Source: Oxytricha trifallax (Eukaryota; Ciliophora; Spirotrichea; Sporadotrichida; Oxytrichidae). From it: a DNA stretch of 64,000 nucleotides. Below are positions 56,234-64,000 of this stretch, in pieces. Each line of letters starts with the position of its first letter. The first letter of the stretch is position 1. Below the pieces are notes generated by a model, which saw only the letters and a list, made by a program, of their open reading frames with translations, searched no databases and was not told the DNA's origin. The translations under genes were made by a program, and so were the position numbers. The stretch is from contig ARYC01001903.1 in NCBI GenBank assembly GCA_000711775.1, positions 1-64,000 on the forward strand, given 5' to 3'.

Positions 56234-59200
56234 TCATAACCAAGGCATCCATCCGATGTACATCTTAGCTAGTGATTCATCGTTTATAGCTTATAAAATT
56301 ACGAACTCTACTTGTTCTTCAATGTTTACACTGCCTCCTTGATCGCCTTTAATTTGGCCATGTAACTTTTGCTTAACAACATCGAGAGCTTGTTTGATTT
56401 CTACTTTGATATTTTGGGTGCTTTCAATAAGTGGATCATGAATGAAGGATTCCAAGAAGGAAATGATATTTTTGGAATTCTTTCTTAGCACTCTTTGGAC
56501 TACCTCGCAAGTTCTCTAGAAGATACCTTTCTCTTTGAAGATTCCAAAAGCATCCATAATGTTCTGAGTTAATCTAAAAGGTACAATTTCAGGGATTTTA
56601 AGCTTTGCTCCTTTCTCAAAGATACAATCAAAATCTACATGTGTCACTTCACCAGTATGATGATGTATCAAAATGTTGTCTCCATGGCGATCTCCAAGTC
56701 CAATTACATACCCAATCATAGACCAAATTGCAGTTGATCTCACGAAGTTAATTCTTGCTTCATACCAGATCTCTGGATTTGGGAAGTGGTCTATCATCCA
56801 AGAACCTAATACTGGTTTGATATCTTCTTTGACAGCATTCCAAATTAATGTATGAGTATCTCCGTTTTTCATTGCAGTAGCTTTATTCTTAATCTCATTC
56901 ATTTCGCCCTTAATGTTATTTTTCTTCCAATAATCTCCAACAACAGATTTCAAAGTTGAGGTATTCTAAATCCACTCGATAAGACCACTATTTCTGCTAA
57001 GGGGTACTATTGCATTTGTTCTCAGTTTTAAGTTTCTCTTTCTACTTTCAGAATCATTTTCAAGCATTTTGTTGCATAGTTAAGCAAATTCAATAAATCT
57101 TTGCTCCTTTCTTAAATCGCCAAATTTGTCACACTTGAGTAAGAAGTTGTAGACTTATTTATTTGAACCAATTATACCAATTTTCTTTGGCTTTTCTTTT
57201 GATTACATGAGAGTTGCTTCATTTAAGAACCCAGATATCATAACTGGTTTGGGCTTATAAGCTGGGAAATCCTATAAACTTCCAATTCCATTCTTTGCTG
57301 CCTCTTCTTCCTCTAAAGCTTGTTGTTCAAAATTTGAATAATGATTGTGAATTGCTGAGTTTCTTCTATTTAAAGATTTAATTGGACAAGTAGTCTATAC
57401 TAAGCATGTTTGCACATAATTGATTTTGAAATTCTAAATTGGAAGCTAAGGCGATAAGTTCTCTTCAATAGGCATGACTAAAGTGCAAGTTGAGATCTTT
57501 TACAAGAACTATGGAAGCTCCATAATCACTTGACTCTACTAAGTGGGTGGTTTTTCTGATAGTTTCTTGAGCTCTAAGAATACTTTTTCACCTTCAACAA
57601 TCTTTTTATAAGCTGCTTGATCTAATCCCATAATTTTACCTAGTAAAGTCTTGGCAAAATCGGCTCGAGTTATTGCTTAGTGTTTCTGATTAATTTACTA
57701 TCTTCTTGCTGCTGCTGCATTAGCTGTGTTACCACTTTCTTAATCAAAATACAAAAAGTGGAATATCCACCAGGCACATTAGCCAGGATATTGAATAGAT
57801 ATTTTTGAAAGTAACAGCATAATAGTTTCTCTAACTTGCTCTATTTGATGACCATATCTTGAAAGTAAAATTTGAAGAACTGAAGCAACCTTGAATACTT
57901 CTAATCTTGACAACTCTTGCTTCATGAAGTTATTAATTTTATCATAGTCTTTCTCTTTTTCATTATATTCAAACCATAGTTCCAAAGCTCTTGGGAAACT
58001 TTGCCAAATATACTTATATCCATACTTTAAGCTGTTTACATAGTAAAAGATTTTTTGAATCCACCTCTTTCTTGCATCAGTTGGGTCAAGTGAAGGAGGG
58101 TTTTGTAAACTATTATTCTTTAAGTCTAACTCATCAAGATACTGAGCAAATCTAAAAACTGGTTTTTCCCATTAATTCTTTCCAATACTCTTTAAGAAAT
58201 CATCAAACCTCTTTTGAATGTTATGGTTTTAAGGATCAATTTTTATCTGTAATTCTATACTTAGTAGAGTTGCCTTGTCAGCAACTCTTTGAGGCATCCA
58301 TTGGAATTTAGTGGTTTTGTACATTTCATCACACTTTTTCTATATTTGATCTTGTTTTTATATAAGATATTGATAAGCTTCATGAGCATTTTTAGTCTTT
58401 AGCATGTACTTAGCGTATTCCAAATCATAGTCAACAATTCTATGCTACATTGATTCACATTCTTTGAAAAGTTTGCTGATAAGCAAGATATCATTGCTAG
58501 TTTTCCTTTAAATTTTTGCAAGTTTCATTAAGTAAAAGGCATATTCATTCTCTCTGTCAAACAACTTGAATATCATTCGTCTGCAGTAATAGATTAGCTT
58601 AAGAGATTAAGTTGAATTTTAAATCATCATTGATCTTTCTTCGAACCATGATAAGAGTTTTTCAAAGTAGTTATTCATGTCGAACTCATAATAAATTTTC
58701 TCAAATCTTCTCTTTTCTCTGTTGACTTCTTTTCTAAGAATTTCCTAAATTTTATCCTTCTCTTGTAGGAAAACATCTTTAATGTAATGAACTGCTGATT
58801 CAAGCTCGTAAATTACATGCAAAAATAGTTTGTAGTAGTAACTAATTTCACCTTGAATGCCATCAAGAGTAAGAATAAACTCACAATAGAGCAATTCAAA
58901 GAATTTACTAATCTTATCTAGGCTGCTTAAATAGTCAGGATTTTCTAAGTTATCATCGTTTTGTAAAAGACTTCTAAGACATTTAGAGTACTCAGCCGCA
59001 AATAAGCATATAATCATTTCGAATTTCTATAGTGGATCACCTTACTCAGTGTCTATCATTATGATTTTATGATTAAGCTCACCCAAGTCTACATCACTTG
59101 CCCATACTTCAAGCTTCTCCCAGTCATTGTTATGCCAGTCATTTATTATCAAGGGATTAGAGAACAACTTCTTAATCTTTTAAGCAATAAGCTTGTTCCT

Positions 59201-62200
59201 TTAAGCTTCTAAATCTATAAAATTGCTTTCTACTTCCATAGGTGACTCTTCATTATGATGCTTTTCCTAATTGTTGTTGTAGCTCTCAATAATATTATTG
59301 AAGATACCGTAGTCATAGTCTTCAGGATTTAACTACTTGTTTAAGTTGATTATATCATAAGTCTCTTCATGTGAAAGTACATCCAAAAACCCTTTACCTT
59401 GGTTTCCTGCTTGATTTATTTAGCTTCTATAATGATCTTCGAAGCTATATATGCATCTCTGATAAGCTTTTACAGTTTTTGCAGCATTAATCTTCTTTAA
59501 CTTGTCAATCATGCACATAAGAGCTTTAATCTTTTTGACTGCAAGGAATGACAATTTTACATGTATGTTTCCTTCAATTACCTTGATAAAGTTTAGCACA
59601 TTTTAATCTTTGATTTTTGAGCTATCAAATTCAATATGGAAAAGCTTTTCCACATACTTAAACTTAGTGTCATTCTCAATAAAAGTTTTGAAAATTTTCT
59701 TATCTTGGTTTAAGCAAATTTTTAAGAAATCTTATACTTTGAGAGTTGGGGCAATTTGTGATGAGAAGTTAGAGTCATAAATTTTGTTAAAAAGTCTCCC
59801 AATATCTTCAGGCAAGCTCAAATCTTATTAGTTGAATCTCAAAGAGTAATATATCAAATAAGGCAATAAAAGATCTAAAACTTTGTGACTAATTTTTAAT
59901 GCTGGAATACATGCAATGAACAGTTGTTTCCAGGTGTCATCTTAAATTTTGTGAATCAAGTATAGGGAAAGATTCTTTATGTAATTCTTCTTGTTTAATG
60001 AATTAGGGTCATCAATTTCTGTAACAGGAGTTAGATCTTTTCCAATAAACTTAAAAACTGTTTTAGCAAAATGTTCCTGCTTGCTTATTGTTTGTTCTAG
60101 TTGGTCTCTTTCATTCGGTTCTACTAGACCCTGCTACATTTTATGATGATTAATAAATTTGTCAATCAAAAATATAGTATAGTAGAATTACTGAGGCTTT
60201 AAGTCTGTGATATTGCTTATATATTAAATCTGGTTTAAAAGTTAACCAGCAAATTTAATGATATCTTTTCTCTCAATAGGTAACTCGCTTAGTGAAGGTA
60301 CAGCTAAGTATTCAAGAGTATTATCTTGCTCCTAATTTTTGTACTTTAAGTTAGTTAAGGGATTGTAATAGTCGCTTTTTATGATACTTGGGTTCTATTC
60401 ATCACTAGTATTTTGAACTTCAAATTCCTTTTTTCTTCCTATTAATGTCATCTAGTTAGTAGCTTTAAGAGTGAGTGGATCATTGACAAATGGCTGACAA
60501 AGTCCTATCGCAGCAACGACTTTTGCACATAGCAGTGAAAGTTTTCTACTTTTTTCAGTTTTATACTCTTGAGGCATTTCAAGTATTCCTTAATATACAA
60601 TTTTCAAATTTTCTGGTAGTACTAATACTTTTCTAACCTCATCTTGTTCTTGTTGTTCAAGAAGTTCCAGAATATAGGTAGTATTAAGCAATCTAATATC
60701 TTCATTTCCAGTTTGTAATTAGTTTACAAGATTTTTTAAGTTTTCAGCAATATCTTCTGGAGTCTTATATAGTTCATAACTAATAAGATTTATTGCCTCC
60801 TTAAACCCTTCATTTTCTTTTATTTTACTTAAGAATAAGTACTGTAAATCCTTGAAATATGCTTAAGTAAACTTCATCTTATCTTTAATATAGAAATTGA
60901 TGATCTTTTGAGTGTATTTCTTTATCTTAAGTTTTTCTGGAAACTTGATGAAAGCTTAAACTGCAAGTGAGCAAAACTTATTCAAATAAGGAAGGGCTTA
61001 TTGTAAACCAATAGCATTGAGAATCAACTGCATAGAGAAAATAGCAATTTCAACTGTATCTTAATATTCAATTCCAATTTTTAATACAAAGATAGTCATT
61101 ACTATAATGGCAGTTCTAAAATATGGGTCTTCAACTAGCTACTCCTTGATTAGTAATTCTACTGTCATTATATATTATATAAGCTTATTCTACCTGGTCA
61201 TTGAATCTTTGGCGTCTGTTAAGGATGTAGGAAATTGAATTTTAAACATCTCTAAGAATCCAATGACAAAGTCTGAATTTGTGACATTAGTTTTCTTAAA
61301 TTCTTTGCTAATGAACTCTAAAGCAGACTTGAATTGAGCAATTTTCTTTTTGACTGATTCACCTTTTTTGTTGTAAAAGTCTGTTTACATGTACTACTTC
61401 TTATCATAAAAAACTAAAGTCTTGTCTTAGTCTCCTTTTATCATTAGCTTTTCTAGTTAGAATCTTCTACCAAATGAAAGCTTTTTCATCAGAATCTATA
61501 AGAGTTGAGTTTCATAGTATAACCCTTTACCATTCTCACCGTTTATAAAAGAAATCATATCTTGGTCATTTTAGAAACCAAATGCATTTTTCATGATTTG
61601 AAGTAAGTTTTTCTTTTGACTTGATTGCAAATTGTGTTACAAAGCTATTTTACCAATACAATGCATTAACTGATCTCTTATCGCACTAATTAAGATAGTA
61701 TTGCTGTTAAATTAAGTGCTTAAGATGGTTTCTTTGAGCTTTTCATAAGTGAGCTTGTGAACACTGATCAAATAATACCATGACTTGGGTAAGATGAAGT
61801 GATTGTAAAACTATACACCGATAAACTTGTCAATAACTGAAATTGTGCTTCCGTGTAGCATTAGAAGGAAAGTAATTTTTCCACAGATATGACTTGACGC
61901 ACACCTTAGTAGCTCTTAAGGAGTGACTCTTATAACTTTGCTCAAGAGCTCAAAAAGTTTAAACTTTTGTACTATACAGTCAAGTAACTTGTTTTTATCT
62001 GTGAGGCCATCTGCATCACTGACCACAAATATCGCTGCCAACAAATGTTCAACCATGTCTACTGATCTCTTGTTTCTGCTTAGCATTAGAATGAAAGTTT
62101 TCAAGTCTACGTATCTTTGAATGTCAAAAGTTGGATTTTCATTATTCAAGCCGAATATATCTAGCTCCTCTTTGTAGTAAATGAGTTCCTGCATTACCAT

Positions 62201-62242
62201 ATCTTGATGAACTGAAAATTCTGAGTTCTTTTTAGATTCCAT
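56234..62242 (-). CDS. ATR: ATR-type PI3K-like checkpoint kinase
   Basis: A single uninterrupted frame of 2002 codons plus TGA (56236-56234), ATG at 62242. No intron or IES is needed across 6 kb. The long helical N-terminal part precedes the kinase core near residues 1640-1960. The catalytic loop reads GYVIGLGDRHGDNIL, the DFG-equivalent VTHVDFDCIFEKG, and the activation part PEIVPFRLTQNIMDAFGI, which is the ATR/Mec1 form. The FATC end is SLAKMYIGWMPWL. ATR senses single-stranded DNA and stalled forks. Shorter than animal ATR (~2600). ATM, DNA-PK and TOR are less likely because of the EIVPFRLTQNIMDAFG block. The clean C-terminus proves TGA as stop in this genome. Confidence 0.93.
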
Positions 62243-62410
62243 TTCGCGAGATTACGATTTAAAATTAGTATATCGCGGTATTTTTCAATAAATTATATTA
62301 TTTATTTAGAATTAGAAAATTCTTATATACAAGGTTTTAAATATAAACATTCATTTTTCATGTTGATGAATATTTTACCAATTTATTAAGAATTAAGCAA
62401 ATTTTAAATA

Positions 62411-64000
62411 TCATAAATCGTCTCTAATAACATTATCATTATTTTTGTTATAACCTGATACATACTTCTTTTTTTCAATTTTTTCATGACTGAATTCATA
62501 TGCATAACTTTTTAAAGTGTCTAAATCTAGAAGAATTAGCTGCCCACTTTCCCTGAACTTCGGTATACTAATTATTTTCACTGCTTTCTTTTCTTTTTAT
62601 ACAGACTCTGTGGTCTAACTTGGACTTTAGATTTTATCATTATTTGCAGATTATTCTTCCTTATCTACTTCCATATCATCGTCTTGTAATACACGCTTCT
62701 TTGAGCTTTTTCTCGGCTTTGCTTCTTACTAGCTAATTATTTCACATTCTTAAATCTAGCTGGGAATGTATTCTTCTATTATGGTATCCTCAGCGTAAGT
62801 TTCTTAATTGCCACAGAAATATACATGAGGTATCTCTTAAATAACAAAAGGATCTTTTTCTACAAATGGGTAAGATCACAAAGTATCAGGGCAAGTAGGA
62901 CATAAATGCCTTATTTCAAGTGTTAACTTCATTAATTAAAGTGGATCTGATATTGTGGTATATTTCTTGATGTCATTTATGTTTTAGCCTGATGTCCCTA
63001 GAAATCGTAAGCCATTTAATTCGAATTTATTAGGATTTGGCACTTAACTTACATTAGATCTTTGTTTATTTAGTCTAACGAATAATGATGAGTGAAGCTA
63101 CTGCTAAGGCATAAAAGAACTACAAAAGTCATTCTCCCCTGGCATTATATCAATATCAATAAACTAAGCTGCTTTATTTAGGAATTCTTCGAATTGATCT
63201 GTAACTTCAAAAAGTTCTGTATAAACATTATCATTAATCTTTTATGTCCTGAAAGATCCTCGATTAACCAGATCTTATTCTTCTACTTCTTGAATTGAAT
63301 TTCCACAAACAATTAATCTTTTAATGCTTGCCGAAAGCTTTTATTCTTATTCTGTTCCAAAATCACCTCTTAAGAATTATAGTAGTTAATAGATTGTCTA
63401 CTTGTTATAAACTGATCCAAATTCTAATCCTGAAATAAAAGCCACTATGTTTTTTCCTTAATTTGAATTACTATTGTCATTTATGCCTTTTATTAACTCT
63501 TCAAGTACAGCTGTATTTTTATCCACTTTTACAGTTTAAGGAATCTAAAGGCCGCTCTATGCTAGATCTAATCCTGCAAAGCAAAAGTCATAGACCTCAA
63601 AGTTTCCATTTTTATCAACTTGCCCCAAAAACCCAACAATAGCTCCTGTTACAAACTCATCAGGATTGATCTTTCTTTACTTTTTTATCTTAATTCTCCC
63701 AGAAGAATCTTCAAGAACAAGATAATCCTCTGGGCTGCAGTATCTGTCCACACTTTTATCATCGCTTATGACTCCAACTAGGTTACTCAAAATACAAGGC
63801 TTCAATGGCATTTCCTTGAAAAGTGTACCAATCAATACAGTAGTCATATAAGGCTAAATATCCAAAATGTTCTACAAATAGCACAGGCCAGTGCCATTAT
63901 TTTAATATGTTTCATTTTTATGCCAAAGTTCGTGAGATTTTCTTTACACCATATCTTTTAACAAAGAGAGTCTCTTGTAGTAAAAAGTTGCATATTAAAT
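62411..64000 (-). CDS. POLD2: DNA polymerase delta small subunit (N-terminus beyond window)
   Basis: B-subunit of replicative polymerase delta: OB fold plus inactive calcineurin-like phosphoesterase. Visible: YKRLSLLKDMV, ILDIQPYMTTVLIGTLFKEM (OB fold start), YLVLEDSSGRIKI, NIVAFISGLEFGS, ASIKRLIVCGNSI, VPNPNKFELNGLRFLGTSGQ, EIRHLCPTCPDTL, DPFVIQEIPHVYFCGNQ. Stop TGA 62413-62411. The order and the PTCPDTL...HVYFCGNQ block identify POLD2. A single in-frame TGA at 62878-62876 sits inside that block where relatives have Gly, yet the frame continues perfectly on both sides. A Gln/Lys/Asp-rich insert follows GNQETYAED. No introns or IESs are visible. About 30 N-terminal residues are missing. Confidence 0.9.

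Noticed and set aside
41694-64000. Chromosome-maintenance operon.
   Set aside because: Ciliates do not use operons, an unrelated MORN gene and AT-rich spacers intervene, and each gene would normally get its own somatic chromosome.

Overview
The window is germline (micronuclear) DNA of a ciliate, most likely a spirotrich of the hypotrich type. Every well-supported gene reads TAA and TAG as glutamine and ends at TGA; the FATC tail of the ATR-like kinase, ending MPWL then TGA, fixes this. Many genes are cut by AT-rich inserts that lack intron borders. These inserts lie between short direct repeats (pointers, 3-9 bp), and removing the insert plus one repeat copy restores the frame exactly. They are internally eliminated sequences (IESs), which are removed when the somatic nucleus develops. 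True introns are also present: GT-AG, about 28-150 bp. The DNA between genes is very AT-rich.

Layout. 1-9.3 kb: minus-strand genes for an RRM protein, a CYBC1/EROS-like membrane protein and a WD-repeat protein with a zinc ribbon. 9.4-14.85 kb: a scrambled USP25/28-type deubiquitinase gene. Its segments alternate between the plus strand (9456-11216, rising) and the minus strand (13545-12816, falling), joined by 15 inverted pointers. 15.5-18.1 kb: an ABCG half-transporter. 18.5-20 kb: a Gln/Asn-rich protein. 20.6-23.3 kb: a small GSGRD-motif protein whose intron holds a 1842-bp Merlin-type transposon. 23.5-31.4 kb: an NBR1-like PB1 protein and several genes I do not recognise. 32.4-41.3 kb: an unknown gene and three FCP/SCP-type phosphatase genes, two of them tandem paralogues. 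41.7-64 kb: an IES-free P-loop ATPase, condensin SMC4, condensin CAP-D2, a MORN protein, a small unknown gene, an uninterrupted 2002-residue ATR-like kinase, and DNA polymerase delta small subunit (cut by the window edge).

Several right-hand genes serve chromosome maintenance (condensin core and regulator, replication polymerase, checkpoint kinase). No operon is implied. The standout is the USP locus: two facing rows of gene pieces that must be inverted and interleaved 15 times to give a deubiquitinase reading frame. One junction falls inside an intron, so that intron exists only after unscrambling. I could run no searches, so gene names rest on recognised motifs.
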